The notes: generated by a model from the letters alone, not told the origin. DNA of 52,472 nucleotides from Bacillota bacterium (GCA_017577485.1 PKRI01000009.1:1-52472); one strand, 5' to 3'. Numbered from the stretch's first letter, positions 33,184 through 43,104 are shown. Numbers and translations: made by a program.

Positions 33184-35535
33184 TTACGCGGCGGTGCTGC
33201 CGGCGCCGGGCACCCCGGCCTCGGCCAGCGCCTGCCGCAGCCGGTTGGGATCCAGCGGCACTTCCCGGAAACGCAGGCCGTAGCCGGAGAACGCATCCTC
33301 GATGGCGTCCACGAACAGCGCCGGCACCGGGATGACGCCCGCCTCGCCGGCCCCCTTGACGCCCAGGGGGTTGAGCGGCGACGGCGTCTCCTGGTGGTCG
33401 ATGGCGATGTCGGGCACCTCCATGGCCGTCGGGATCAGGAAGTCCATGAAGGTGGTGGTGAGCAGCTGGCCGTTCTCGTCGAAGACCAGCCGCTCGTAGA
33501 ACGAGCCGCCGATGCCCTGGGCCACGCCGCCGTGGATCTGGCCCTCCACCACCATGGGGTTGATCAGGCGGCCGCAGTCGTGGACCACGGCATACTTGAG
33601 GATCTTGATCATGCCGGTGGCCGGGTCCACCTCGATGATGGCGGCATGGCCGCCGGCCGAGAAGGCCGACTGGGGCGGGTTGAAGTAGCGCGCCGCCTCC
33701 AGGCCCGGCTCCTGGCCCGGCGGGATGGTACCCCGCAGCGGGTTGGCCGCCACCGCCACCTGGCCCAGGGAAACCGCCCGCTGGGGCGCGCCCTTGACCC
33801 GCACCTGGCCGTCGGCCAGTTCCAGGTCCTCCACCGACGCCTCCAGCAGGTTGGCCGCCACCTCCAGGGCCTTGGCCTTCACGTCCCTGGCGGCCAGGGC
33901 CACGGCATTGCCCGCCACCACGGCGGCCCGGCTGGCGAAGGTGCCGGTGCCCCAGTGGAAGGCGCCGGTGTCGCCGGTGACCACCTCCACGTCTTCCACC
34001 CGCACGCCCAGTTCCTCGGCCACGATCTGGGCGAAGGTGGTCTGGTGGGACTGGCCCTGGGTGCCCACGCCGGTGGCCACCCAGACCTTGCCCGACGGCT
34101 CCACGTGCACCCTGGCGCCCTCGTAGGGGCCGACGCCGGTACCCTCCACGTAGAGGGCCAGGCCCAGGCCCACGTAACGGCCTTCCTTGCGGTACTGCTC
34201 CTTGCGGGCCGGCCACTGGTCGTACTCGATCAGCTTCAGCAGCTTGTCCAGCAGCCCGGGGTAGTTGCCGCTGTCGTACCGGAGCGGCGCGTTGTCCTGG
34301 TAGATCAGCCCCACGTCGTAGGGGAACTCGTCGGGCTGGATCAGGTTGCGGCGCCGCACCTCCACCCGGTCGATGCCCAGTTCCTCGGCAATGCGGTTGA
34401 TGATTCGCTCCATGACGAAGACGCCGTGGGGCCGCCCGGCGCCGCGGTAGGGGCTGCAGATGGTCTTGTTGGTGAAGACCGCCTTGAACTCGGCGTGGTA
34501 GTTGGGGATCTTGTAGGGACCCGGCAGGGTGCACGACGCCACGATGGGGATGATCAGCCCGTACGGGATGTAGGCACCCGTGTCGTAAAGGAACACGTCC
34601 TTGATCCCCAGGATGGTGCCGTCCTTGCGCACGGCCACCTGAACGCGGTGGATCTGGTCGCGCTCCTGGTTGGTGGCGAAGAAGTGCTCCCGCCGGTCCT
34701 CGATGTACTTGACCGGCCGGCCCAGCTTCATGGCCAGCCAGGGCACCAGCACCTCTTCCGGGTAGAACATCATGATCTTGGGCCCGAAGCCGCCGCCCAC
34801 GTTGGGTGCGATGACCCGCACCTGATTGGCCCGCATGCCGTACAGCTCGGCCAGGCCGCTGCGGATGCGGATGGGCGCCTGGGTGGAGTCCCAGATGGTC
34901 AGGGTTTCCAGGTTCCGGTCGTAGACGGCCACCACGCCGCGGGTCTCCATGGGCTGCGCCTGGCCGCGGTCGGGACGGAAGACCTCTTCAAAGACCAGGT
35001 CGGCTTCGGCGAAGGCCTTTTCCACGTCGCCCACCACCTGGGTGTAGTGGGCGGCCACGTTGGTGCCGATGTCTTCGTGGACCAGGGGCGAACCCGGTTC
35101 CAGGGCCTTTTCCATATCCACCACGGCGGGCAGCGGCTCGTACTCCACTTCCACCAGTTCCGCCGCGTCCTCGGCGGCGTAGCGGCTCTCCGCCACCACC
35201 GCCGCCACCGCCTCGCCGGCATGGCGCACCTGGCCGGGAGCCAGGGCGAACTGCGTCTTGTGGTGCTTCAACGTCGGGTGCGGGATCAGCGGCGGCAGCG
35301 GGCCCTGCAGGTTGGCCGGCAGGTCGGCGTGGGTGATGACCGCCACCACGCCCGGAGCCGCCAGGGCCTTGCTGGTGTCGATGCGGCGGATGCGGGCCCG
35401 GGCGTAGGGACTCCGCACCAGGGCCATGTGCAGCATGCCGGGCAACTGCACGTCGTCGACGTAGAGGCCCCGGCCCCGCAGCAGCCGCGGATCCTCGTTG
35501 CGCTTGATGGGCTGGCCGAAGTAGCGCGTGGCCAA
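33184..35535 (-). CDS. Molybdenum hydroxylase large subunit (xanthine dehydrogenase / form II CoxL type)
   Basis: A 783-residue molybdopterin-binding subunit. Blocks seen: LLRGRGLYVDDVQLPGMLH near the N-terminus, APNVGGGFGPK (244-253), active-site loop SPYRGAGR (361-368) and the catalytic Glu in GVKGAGEAG (about E731). The loop is of the AYRGAGR class (form II), not the Cys-containing AYRCSFR loop of true CO dehydrogenases, so the substrate is likely a purine or other N-heterocycle. TTG start with GGGGAAGG seven bases upstream. Cytoplasmic complex with the two following subunits; operon order G-M-S-L-allH. Confidence 0.88.
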   Translation of the reverse strand: MATRYFGQPIKRNEDPRLLRGRGLYVDDVQLPGMLHMALVRSPYARARIRRIDTSKALAAPGVVAVITHADLPANLQGPLPPLIPHPTLKHHKTQFALAPGQVRHAGEAVAAVVAESRYAAEDAAELVEVEYEPLPAVVDMEKALEPGSPLVHEDIGTNVAAHYTQVVGDVEKAFAEADLVFEEVFRPDRGQAQPMETRGVVAVYDRNLETLTIWDSTQAPIRIRSGLAELYGMRANQVRVIAPNVGGGFGPKIMMFYPEEVLVPWLAMKLGRPVKYIEDRREHFFATNQERDQIHRVQVAVRKDGTILGIKDVFLYDTGAYIPYGLIIPIVASCTLPGPYKIPNYHAEFKAVFTNKTICSPYRGAGRPHGVFVMERIINRIAEELGIDRVEVRRRNLIQPDEFPYDVGLIYQDNAPLRYDSGNYPGLLDKLLKLIEYDQWPARKEQYRKEGRYVGLGLALYVEGTGVGPYEGARVHVEPSGKVWVATGVGTQGQSHQTTFAQIVAEELGVRVEDVEVVTGDTGAFHWGTGTFASRAAVVAGNAVALAARDVKAKALEVAANLLEASVEDLELADGQVRVKGAPQRAVSLGQVAVAANPLRGTIPPGQEPGLEAARYFNPPQSAFSAGGHAAIIEVDPATGMIKILKYAVVHDCGRLINPMVVEGQIHGGVAQGIGGSFYERLVFDENGQLLTTTFMDFLIPTAMEVPDIAIDHQETPSPLNPLGVKGAGEAGVIPVPALFVDAIEDAFSGYGLRFREVPLDPNRLRQALAEAGVPGAGSTAA

Positions 35536-35550
35536 CGTTCAACCTTCCCC

Positions 35551-36044
<494 letters not shown>

Positions 36045-36045
<1 letters not shown>

Positions 36046-36926
36046 CAGCCCTCACCTCCGCGGCGGGCCCGCTCCATGGCGGCCCGCAGGGCGCGCCCGG
36101 CCAGCACGCCGGCGACGTGCCGCCGGTACTCGGCCGAGGCGTGGATGTCGCTTTCGGGTTCGATGGCCTCGCGGACCGCGTCGGCCACCGCAGCCAGCAC
36201 GTCGTCCTCCAGGGCCTGGCCGGCCAGCAGCGCCTCGGCCCGCTCCGGCCGCACGGGCGTCCCGCCCACGCCGGCCAGGCTGAGGCGCGCCTCCTTGACG
36301 CGGCCGGTCTCGTCGGCAGTGACCAGGGCGGCCACGGCCACCAGCGCGAAGTCGCCGTGGCGCCGGGCCACCTCCATGAAGGACCACCCGGCCCCCGCGG
36401 GCGGCAGCGGGAAGCGGGTTTCCACCGCCAGTTCGTCGGGACCCAGGGTGGTGGTGAAGTAGGTCAGGAACAACTCCTGCCACGGGATGTCGCGGGTGCC
36501 CGAGGGCCCCACCACCCGTACCGAGCCGTCCAGCAGGGCCAGTACCGCGGGCATCTCCGCCGACGGGTCGGCGTGGACGATGCTGCCGGTGACGGTGCCG
36601 CGGTTGCGGATCTGCACGTGGCCCACGTGGCGGACGGCCTCCTGGAGCACCGGCACCCGGGCCGCCACCTCCGGCGCCTTCTCCACCATGCGGTGGCGGG
36701 CCAGGGCTCCTACCGCCAGGTGCCCGTCCTCCACCCGCAGGTAAGACAGGCTCTCGATCCGGTTGATGTCCACCAGCACCTCGGGCCGCGCCAGGCGCAG
36801 GTTGAGCATGGGCACCAGGCTCTGCCCGCCGGCCAGCACCTTGGCCGCATCGGCGTGGGTCGACAGCAGTTCGACGGCCTCATCGACCGACGTGGGAGCG
36901 AAGTAACGGAACCGCGGAGGCTTCAC
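36045..36926 (-). CDS. Molybdenum hydroxylase FAD-binding subunit
   Basis: A 293-residue FAD subunit: RYFAPTSVDEAVELL, AGGQSLVPMLNLRLARPEVLVDINRI (FAD-binding loop) and a second IRNRGTVTGSIVHADPSAEMPA loop, then the CO_deh_flav_C domain. It hands electrons to NAD+ or another acceptor. GTG start overlapping the CoxG stop (GTGA); stop overlapping the 2Fe-2S ATG. Confidence 0.93.
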
Positions 36927-37369
36927 GATGCATCAGCCCTCAATTCGGCCTGCATCTTCTTGAAGAATTCCCCGATGAGCCAGCGCCCCACGCCCCCCAG
37001 GACCCGCTGGCCGACGCCGGCCACGGGGCCGCCCACCTGCACGTCCCAGGAGTAGTTGACCTGGGTGCCGCCGCCGGCGGGCACAAACTCCATGGAGGCG
37101 TCGATGTTGACGAAGCCGGGGCTGCCGCTGCCCTCGATGGCCAGGCGGTAGCGGTGGGGCGGTTCCTTGTCGCGGATCTCGATGGTACCCTTGTAGGTGC
37201 CCTTGATGGCCGCCACCCCCACCGACATGACGGCCTCGTACCTGTCCTCCCCCACCTTGTCCAGGCGCTCGCACCCCGGCGTGGCCCGCCGCAGGGCCTC
37301 CGGGTCGTTGAACAGTTCCCAGACCCGTTCGGGCGGTGCGTCAAAGGTTACCGAACCCTGGATCTGCAC
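36923..37369 (-). CDS. CoxG-type SRPBCC protein of the hydroxylase operon
   Basis: A 148-residue SRPBCC/START-fold protein matching the CO dehydrogenase subunit G family (GSVTFDAPPERVWELFNDPEALRRATPGCERL). Described relatives assist membrane attachment or electron transfer of CO dehydrogenase, and other members are found in xanthine dehydrogenase operons. It is the first gene of this leftward operon. GTG start with a GAGGTGA region upstream. Confidence 0.85.
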   Translation of the reverse strand: MQIQGSVTFDAPPERVWELFNDPEALRRATPGCERLDKVGEDRYEAVMSVGVAAIKGTYKGTIEIRDKEPPHRYRLAIEGSGSPGFVNIDASMEFVPAGGGTQVNYSWDVQVGGPVAGVGQRVLGGVGRWLIGEFFKKMQAELRADAS

Positions 37370-37613
37370 CGGAAATCATCACCTCACATGGAGCATGGCC
37401 TCGACGCTCGTTTTCTGCTACCTGCACGACCTAACCTTTGGCCGAAGGAAGGCAAAGACCCTGCCGACCGTTTGGTCACCGTCCACAAACGTCTCCCGCC
37501 CCGACAGGCGGCAGGGCACCCGGGCCAACGCATACATAAACCGCCAGCAGACGGGGTACACATCCCCACAGGACCGCTTCAAAACCACCTCCCACGGCGA
37601 GAGGAGCATGCCC

Positions 37614-38087
37614 ATGGACGATCCGGCGTTGGCCAGGGTATTCGGCGGGCAGGCGGTGCCCGCGGCGCAGCCGGTGCCCGAGGACTTCCGCAGCCTGCCC
37701 CGCGCCGAGCAGCGCCGCCGCCTGGTGGCGTTGATCGAGGGCGGGCGCAGCGACGAGGAGATCGGGCGCCTGCTGGGCATGAGCCAGTGGCAGGTGCGCA
37801 ACCTGCGCTACCGGCTCGGCATCAAGAAGGACCGGGGCGGCAACGTCTACCTGGAATCGCCCGACCGCAAAGGGGGCGCCGCCGCCGGCGCCGCCAGGGC
37901 CGCGGGCCCCGACGCCTCCGCCCCCTTCACCCTGAACCTCCAGGGCGTCTACGACGCCGAAACCCTGTCGCGGCGGCTGGCCGGCCTGCGGGCCCTGCTG
38001 GAAGCCGGCGCGCCCGAGCGCCGCTACGAGGTGCGCCTGGAGTTGACCGAGGTCACGCCGGAACCGTCGCCGGCAGCCTCGGGCTGA
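37614..38087 (+). CDS. Helix-turn-helix protein, unknown function
   Basis: About 157 residues. The middle reads LPRAEQRRRLVALIEGGRSDEEIGRLLGMSQWQVRNLRYRLGIKKDRGG, a convincing HTH (sigma-region-4/LuxR-like) followed by a basic wing; the C-terminal 60 residues are an unknown alpha/beta segment. ATG 37614 has GAGGAG seven bases upstream; ATG 37608 is too close to it. It is alone in orientation and its end overlaps nth by 64 bases. The 244 bases upstream hold no promoter I trust. Targets are unknown. Confidence 0.65.
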   Translation: MDDPALARVFGGQAVPAAQPVPEDFRSLPRAEQRRRLVALIEGGRSDEEIGRLLGMSQWQVRNLRYRLGIKKDRGGNVYLESPDRKGGAAAGAARAAGPDASAPFTLNLQGVYDAETLSRRLAGLRALLEAGAPERRYEVRLELTEVTPEPSPAASG

Positions 38088-38746
38088 CGGCGGCCGGTCA
38101 GGCACAGGTGCCTGAGCGGGCACTCCCCGCAGCGCGGCCGGCGCGCGTGGCACACCCGCCGGCCGTGCAGGATCAGCCAGTGGTGGGCGTCGGTCCAAAG
38201 CCGCTCGGGGATCCGCTCCATCAACTGCCGCTCCACCTGGTCCGGCGTGCTGCCCGAAGCCAGGCCCAGCCGCCGGGCCACCCGGAAGACGTGGGTGTCG
38301 ACGGCGATGGCAGGCTGGCCGAAGGCGTTGCTCACCACCACGTTGGCGGTCTTGCGGCCCACGCCCGGCAGCCGCATCAGCGCTTCCCGGGACCGGGGCA
38401 CCTGGCCCCCGTATTCCTCCACCAGGATGCGGCAGGCGGCCAGGATGTTGCGGGCCTTGGAACGGTACAGGCCGATGGTGCGGATCATGGACTCCAGTTC
38501 CTCGGCGCTGAGTTCCAGGAACGCCTCGGGCGTGGGACAGCGCCGGAACAGGGCCGGCGTCACCCGGTTGACCATGGCGTCGGTGCTCTGGGCCGACAGC
38601 ATGGTGGCGATCAGCAACTCGAACGGGTTGCGGTGGATCAGTTCCGTGCGGGGGCTGGGATAAAGCCCGGCCAGGATGTCGAGGGTTTCCCGCACCTCAG
38701 CCGCGGTCAGCGCGTCAGCCAAGGCCGCCCGCTCCCGAGCCCGCAC
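38024..38746 (-). CDS. nth: Endonuclease III (DNA glycosylase/AP lyase)
   Basis: A 240-residue Nth protein. Helix-hairpin-helix LPGVGRKTANVV carries catalytic K132; the catalytic Asp is D150 in AVDTHVFRV; the [4Fe-4S] loop is C199-x6-C206-x2-C209-x5-C215. It removes oxidised pyrimidines and cleaves the abasic site. The GTG start overlaps the upstream MazG-like gene by 32 bases; TTG 38722, with GGGAG upstream, is an alternative that cuts the overlap to 8. The C-terminal 20 residues are antisense to the HTH gene. Confidence 0.92.
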   Translation of the reverse strand: MRARERAALADALTAAEVRETLDILAGLYPSPRTELIHRNPFELLIATMLSAQSTDAMVNRVTPALFRRCPTPEAFLELSAEELESMIRTIGLYRSKARNILAACRILVEEYGGQVPRSREALMRLPGVGRKTANVVVSNAFGQPAIAVDTHVFRVARRLGLASGSTPDQVERQLMERIPERLWTDAHHWLILHGRRVCHARRPRCGECPLRHLCLTGRRQPEAAGDGSGVTSVNSRRTS

Positions 38747-39116
38747 CGGGCCCGTCCCCGCTCACGGCCGGGTACTTGCGGCCGTTGCGCACGATCTTCT
38801 CGTCCAGGGCGGCCGCCACGTCCACGCCGAGCCGGTGCCCCAGGCTGAAGCAGTAGATCATCACGTCGGCCAGTTCCTCCAGGATCCTGCGGCGGTGCTC
38901 CGGATCCGAGGCCACCTCGTCGGAGCGGCCGCTCTCCACCCACTGGAACAACTCCATCAGTTCCGCCGCCTCGATGGCGATGGACATGGCCAGGTTCTTG
39001 GGATCGTGGAAGACGGGCCATCCCCGCGACTCGATGAAGCGGCCGATCCGCTCCTGCACGGCGGCGATGGTGGTGTCGCCGGCCCGCCAACCGTGGAACT
39101 CGTCAGGCGCTGGCAC
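38715..39116 (-). CDS. MazG-like nucleotide pyrophosphohydrolase
   Basis: About 133 residues resembling the small MazG-type (dUTPase-like all-alpha) NTP pyrophosphohydrolases: DPKNLAMSIAIEAAELMELFQWVESG contains the ExxE metal motif, and EELADVMIYCFSLGHRLGVDV the second ExxD motif. The family hydrolyses non-canonical or surplus (d)NTPs. GTG 39116 has GGGGAG upstream; the longer open frame behind it only shadows the phosphate transporter. The Gly-rich tail overlaps nth. Confidence 0.82.
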   Translation of the reverse strand: MPAPDEFHGWRAGDTTIAAVQERIGRFIESRGWPVFHDPKNLAMSIAIEAAELMELFQWVESGRSDEVASDPEHRRRILEELADVMIYCFSLGHRLGVDVAAALDEKIVRNGRKYPAVSGDGPGAGSGAGGLG

Positions 39117-39151
39117 CCGAGCCTCTCCCCCCACCGGCGCCCCGGCCGCCG

Positions 39152-40144
39152 TCACGTCAGGGCGCGCAGCAACGCATAGCAGAGGGCCGCCACGATGCCG
39201 GACCCCGGCAGCGTGAACAGCCACGCGTAGACGATCTTGCCGGCAATGCCCCAGCGGACGGCGTTGAAGCCGCTGGAGGCGCCGACGCCCAGGATGGCCC
39301 CCGTGATGGTGTGGGTGGTGCTGACCGGCACGCCGGTGGCGGCGGTGAAGGTCAGCACCAGGGCGGCGCCCGTCTCGGCGGCGAAGCCGTGCACAGGCTC
39401 CATGTGCAGCATGCGCATGCCCAGGGTGCGGATCACCCGCCACCCCCCCGCCATGGTACCCAGACCCATGGCCAGGGCGCAGGCCACGATCACCCAGCTG
39501 GGCACCTCGATGGAGTCGATGTAGCCGCCGCTGTACAGGGCCAGGGTGATGATGCCCATGGCCTTCTGGGCGTCGTTGGTCCCATGGGAAAAAGACATCC
39601 ATCCGGCCGAGAGCAGCTGCAGCCGGCGGAACAGCGCGTTGACCAGGGCAGGCCGCGCCCCGCCGAAGATCAACCGCAGCGCCATGATGAAAAGGTAGCC
39701 GAACACCATGCCGACGGCGGGCGACAGGATCATGGCGATGAGGATCAGGCGGATGCCCGCCCACTGCAGGGTGCCCGACCCGCCGTGGACCAGCGCGGCG
39801 CCCACCATGCCTCCCAGCAGGGCGTGGGAAGCGCTGATGGGAAGCCCCGCCAGGGTCATGGCCGTGTTCCAGGCGATGCCGCCCACCAGGGCCGCCAGCA
39901 CCACCTGCTGGGTGACCACGTTGGGGTCCAGGATGTCGCTGCCGATGGTCTTGGCCACCGCCGTCGAGTAGAAGGCGCCGATGACGTTGAGGGTCGCCGA
40001 GAAGGACACGGCCGCCAGCGGCGACAGCACCCGGGTCGACACCACGGTGGCCACGGCGTTGGCGGAGTCGTTCCAGCCGTTGGTGAAGTCGAACACCAGC
40101 GCCGCCGCCACCACGGCCAGGATCATCCACTCGGCTTCAGGCAT
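39152..40144 (-). CDS. pit: PiT-family inorganic phosphate transporter
   Basis: A 330-residue, roughly ten-TM symporter. Both inverted-repeat signatures are present: FDFTNGWNDSANAVATVVSTR near the N-terminus and SFSHGTNDAQKAMGIITLAL mid-protein, plus PISASHALLGG and PVSTTHTITGAILGVG. It imports phosphate (or metal-phosphate) with H+ or Na+. It overlaps the upstream DUF47 gene by 8 bases, the standard low-affinity phosphate uptake pair. Confidence 0.92.
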   Translation of the reverse strand: MPEAEWMILAVVAAALVFDFTNGWNDSANAVATVVSTRVLSPLAAVSFSATLNVIGAFYSTAVAKTIGSDILDPNVVTQQVVLAALVGGIAWNTAMTLAGLPISASHALLGGMVGAALVHGGSGTLQWAGIRLILIAMILSPAVGMVFGYLFIMALRLIFGGARPALVNALFRRLQLLSAGWMSFSHGTNDAQKAMGIITLALYSGGYIDSIEVPSWVIVACALAMGLGTMAGGWRVIRTLGMRMLHMEPVHGFAAETGAALVLTFTAATGVPVSTTHTITGAILGVGASSGFNAVRWGIAGKIVYAWLFTLPGSGIVAALCYALLRALT

Positions 40145-40757
40145 GCCTCATCGCCACGCCTTCGAGGATGTTGGCCACATCCTCGCAAGCGTCGGTGGCC
40201 TCCTCGAGCATCTCGTAGATTTCCTTGAACTTGATGACCCGCAGGGGGTCAGACGGGTTGGCAAACAGGCCGGCCAGGGCATGGCGCAGTTCCGTGTCGG
40301 CCTCGTTTTCCAGCTCGTTGAGGCGCACGGCGTAGTCGCGGATCTTGCCCACCTTCTTGGCCCGCAGGAGGCTGACGGCCTCGCAGATCTGGGCGGCCGA
40401 CTCCTCCAGGATCCGGCCCAGGCGGTGCAGGTGGCCGTTGCCCTCGTCGATGCGGTAGATGGCCATGCGCGAGATGGCCGCCTCGATGTGGTCGGAGATG
40501 CTGTCGATGGTCACCGCCAGGTCGAACAGTTCCTCCCGCTCGAGCGGCGTCACGAAGGTGCGGTTCAGCAGTTCCACGAGGCGGTGGGTGTAGTCGTCGC
40601 CCCGGTGCTCCAGGTCTTCGGCGGCCTCGGCGTGCCGGTCGATGTGGGCCAGGTCGTCGACAGCCTGCTGCAGCAGCCGTGCCAGTTCCAGGGCGTTGCG
40701 GGCGGCGTTCTCGATCAGGTCGAAGAACTGGTTGTCCCGCTGGGACGTGAAGAACAT
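40137..40757 (-). CDS. DUF47 (PhoU-like) phosphate transport regulator
   Basis: A 206-residue all-helical TIGR00153/DUF47 protein (FFDLIENAARNALELARLL, EDLEHRGDDYTHRLVELLN, TIDSISDHIEAAISRMAIY). Family members are encoded with PiT transporters and are thought to modulate them. ATG 40757 with AAGGGGGG upstream. A TATCAT -10-like hexamer lies on the minus strand at 40802-40807, with no convincing -35, so the phosphate genes may have their own promoter after ruvB. Confidence 0.9.
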   Translation of the reverse strand: MFFTSQRDNQFFDLIENAARNALELARLLQQAVDDLAHIDRHAEAAEDLEHRGDDYTHRLVELLNRTFVTPLEREELFDLAVTIDSISDHIEAAISRMAIYRIDEGNGHLHRLGRILEESAAQICEAVSLLRAKKVGKIRDYAVRLNELENEADTELRHALAGLFANPSDPLRVIKFKEIYEMLEEATDACEDVANILEGVAMRHA

Positions 40758-40848
40758 GGCTGCCCCCCTTCCCCGCGGCCCCCACGCCGCGGCCGGTATC
40801 TATGATAGCGGCTGCGCAGCCTGGCATCGGGGTTGCCGCGGGTCGGCG

Positions 40849-41889
40849 CTACTGGGTCCCGCCGCCGGCGTCCTCGAAGAGGGCCGTCTGCCGGAACATG
40901 CCCAGCCGTTCCAGGGCCCGCGGCGTCAGCTTGCGCCCGGCGGGCGTGCGCACCACGTAACCCGACTTGAGCAGGTAGGGTTCCACCATCTCGGCCAGCG
41001 TCGACGGCTCCTCGTTCAACGTGGCCGCCACCGCCTCCAGGCCCACCGGCCCGCCGCGGTATACGACGGCGATGGTCTCCAGGAAGCGGCGGTCCAGCTT
41101 GTCCAGCCCGTCCTCGTCGACGCCCTCCATGGCCAGGGCCTCGCGGGTGATGGGCAGGGTCACCCGGCCGTCGCCGCGGACCTGGGCGTAGTCGCGAACC
41201 CGCTTCAGCAGCCGGTTGGCGATCCGGGGCGTGCCCCGGGACCGCCGCGCCACCTCCAGGGCGGCGTCGTCGTCGATGGCCACTTTAAGGATGGCGGCCG
41301 ACCGCTGGATGATGCGCACCAGTTCACCCGTTTCGTAAAAGTCCAGGTGGAAGAACAGCCCGAAGCGCTCCCGCAGGGGCGACGACAGGCTGCCGGCCCG
41401 GGTGGTGGCCCCCACCAGCGTGAAGCGGCGCAGCGTGACCTTGATGGTCTTGGCGAAGGCGCCCTTGTCGACCACGAAGTCCACCTCGAAGTCCTCCATG
41501 GCCGGGTAGAGGAACTCCTCGACCACCTTGCCCAGGCGGTGGATCTCGTCGATGAACAGCACGTCGCCGTCGTTGAGGTTGGTGAGGATGCCCATCAGGT
41601 CGCCGGTGCGCTCAATGGCCGGCCCCGAGGTGGCCACGATGCCCGCGCCCATCTCCCGGGCGATGATGTGGGCCAGCGTGGTCTTGCCCAGCCCCGGCGG
41701 GCCGTAGAGCAGCACGTGGTCCAGGGCCTCGCCGCGGCGCCGGGCCGCCTCCAGGGCGATGGACAGTTTCTCCACCACTTCCCGCTGGCCCACATACTCC
41801 CGCAGCGACTGGGGCCGCAGGCTGGCCTCGAAGGCCGCTTCCGCCGGCTGGGCCTCGGGCCCCACCAGCCTGATCCGGTCCGCCATCAC
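40849..41889 (-). CDS. ruvB: Holliday junction branch migration ATPase RuvB
   Basis: A 346-residue AAA+ motor of the RuvAB complex. Walker A GPPGLGKTT (63-71), Walker B FIDEIH (112-117), sensor and RuvB motifs (VGATTRAGSLSSPLRERFG, SRGTPRIANRLL) and a C-terminal winged helix (RFLETIAVVYRGGPVGLEAVAATLNE). It drives branch migration in recombination. It starts at GTG 41889 or the adjacent ATG 41886, overlapping the ruvA stop. Confidence 0.97.
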   Translation of the reverse strand: MMADRIRLVGPEAQPAEAAFEASLRPQSLREYVGQREVVEKLSIALEAARRRGEALDHVLLYGPPGLGKTTLAHIIAREMGAGIVATSGPAIERTGDLMGILTNLNDGDVLFIDEIHRLGKVVEEFLYPAMEDFEVDFVVDKGAFAKTIKVTLRRFTLVGATTRAGSLSSPLRERFGLFFHLDFYETGELVRIIQRSAAILKVAIDDDAALEVARRSRGTPRIANRLLKRVRDYAQVRGDGRVTLPITREALAMEGVDEDGLDKLDRRFLETIAVVYRGGPVGLEAVAATLNEEPSTLAEMVEPYLLKSGYVVRTPAGRKLTPRALERLGMFRQTALFEDAGGGTQ

Positions 41890-42548
41890 GCCTCACCCCC
41901 GCGCCGGGCCGCCCGCTCGGCACCGGCCCGGGCGAAGATTTCGCGGATCAACTGCCCGGCATCGCGCAGGTCGGGCCGCCGGGCCCGGGTCTCGGCCAGC
42001 ATGCGCTGGGCTTCCCGCTGACCGTATCCCAACTGCAGCAGCACCGTCAGGACCTCTTCGTCCACCTCGTCGGCGGCCGCGGCGGCCGCGGTGCCGGCAC
42101 CGCCGGCGGCCGGCCCGCCCTCGTCGGCATAAGGGGCCGCTTTGCCCCGCAGGCGGGCGATGACCTCCTGGGAGCGGCGCCGGCCCAGGCCGGGCAGGCG
42201 CGCCAGGAAGGCGGCGTCGCCCTCTTCGATGGCCCGGGCGATGCGCCCCACGGGTTCCGTCAGCAGCCGCAGGGCCGCCCTGGGCCCCAGGCCGTCCACC
42301 GTGGTCAGCAACTGGAAGAAACCCCGCTCGGCAGGCGTTTCGAACCCCAGGAGCACCGGCTGCATGGCGCCGACGCCGATGCCCTGGATATAGTACAGCG
42401 TGTGCAGAACCACCGGCCGGCCGATGCGCTCGGCCAGGCGACGGCTGGTAGGTTCGGGCACCAGGACCTGGTAGGTCAGGCCGCCGACGGCCACCAGCAC
42501 CTCACCGGCGCCCGCTTCCTGCAGCACGCCCTCGATGCGGGCGATCAT
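41886..42548 (-). CDS. ruvA: Holliday junction DNA-binding protein RuvA
   Basis: A 220-residue RuvA: N-terminal OB fold (MIARIEGVLQ...LHTLYYIQGIG), central helix-hairpin-helix pairs (TTVDGLGPRAALRLL, LPGLGRRRSQEVIARL), an Ala/Gly-rich flexible linker and a C-terminal RuvB-binding helical domain (LLQLGYGQREAQRML). ATGA overlap with ruvC. It targets RuvB to four-way junctions. Confidence 0.96.
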   Translation of the reverse strand: MIARIEGVLQEAGAGEVLVAVGGLTYQVLVPEPTSRRLAERIGRPVVLHTLYYIQGIGVGAMQPVLLGFETPAERGFFQLLTTVDGLGPRAALRLLTEPVGRIARAIEEGDAAFLARLPGLGRRRSQEVIARLRGKAAPYADEGGPAAGGAGTAAAAAADEVDEEVLTVLLQLGYGQREAQRMLAETRARRPDLRDAGQLIREIFARAGAERAARRGGEA

Positions 42549-43045
42549 CCGGCCACCTCCCCGGCCTCAGACGCCAGGTGGTGGCACAGCGCCAGGGCCA
42601 GGGCGTCGGCCACGTGGTCGGGTTCCGGCAGGCTGCGCAGCACCAGCAGTTGTTGGACCATCCGCTGCACCTGGCGCTTGCCGGCGCGGCCGTTGCCGGT
42701 AAGGGCCCGCTTGACCCGAGCAGGCGGGTAGTGGTAGACCGGCATCCCCTGCTGCGCCGCCGCCAGCAGGACCACGCCCCGGGCGTGGGCCATGAGCAGG
42801 GCGGTGCGGGGGTGGCGGTACGCGGTGTAAAGTTCCTCGACGGCCACAGCCTCGGCCGGGTAGGCCTGGAACAGCCCCGCCAGGCCCCGGTGCAGGACGG
42901 CCAGGCGCTGGGCCAGCGGCCGCCCGGGCTCCGTCTTCAGCAGGCCGGCTTCCACCACCCGGGGTCCCGACGGGCCGCCCGTTTCCAGGACGGCGTAGCC
43001 GGTGTCCGCCAGGCCTGGGTCGATCCCCACCACCATCGACGCCAC
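42545..43045 (-). CDS. ruvC: Holliday junction resolvase RuvC
   Basis: A 166-residue RNase H-fold resolvase. Acidic site: D9 (GIDPG), E70 (AVEELY) and D143/D147 (DHVADALA). GTG 43045 has GGGGGAGG seven bases upstream; the frame is open to 43255 but that part has no ribosome site. It heads the ruvCAB operon, divergent from the NifU-N gene. Confidence 0.95.
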   Translation of the reverse strand: MASMVVGIDPGLADTGYAVLETGGPSGPRVVEAGLLKTEPGRPLAQRLAVLHRGLAGLFQAYPAEAVAVEELYTAYRHPRTALLMAHARGVVLLAAAQQGMPVYHYPPARVKRALTGNGRAGKRQVQRMVQQLLVLRSLPEPDHVADALALALCHHLASEAGEVAG

Positions 43046-43104
43046 GGCGCATCCTCCCCCGCCACGGCACAGGCTCCCCCTGCGAATCCTTGTTCTCGGG
43101 TTCG

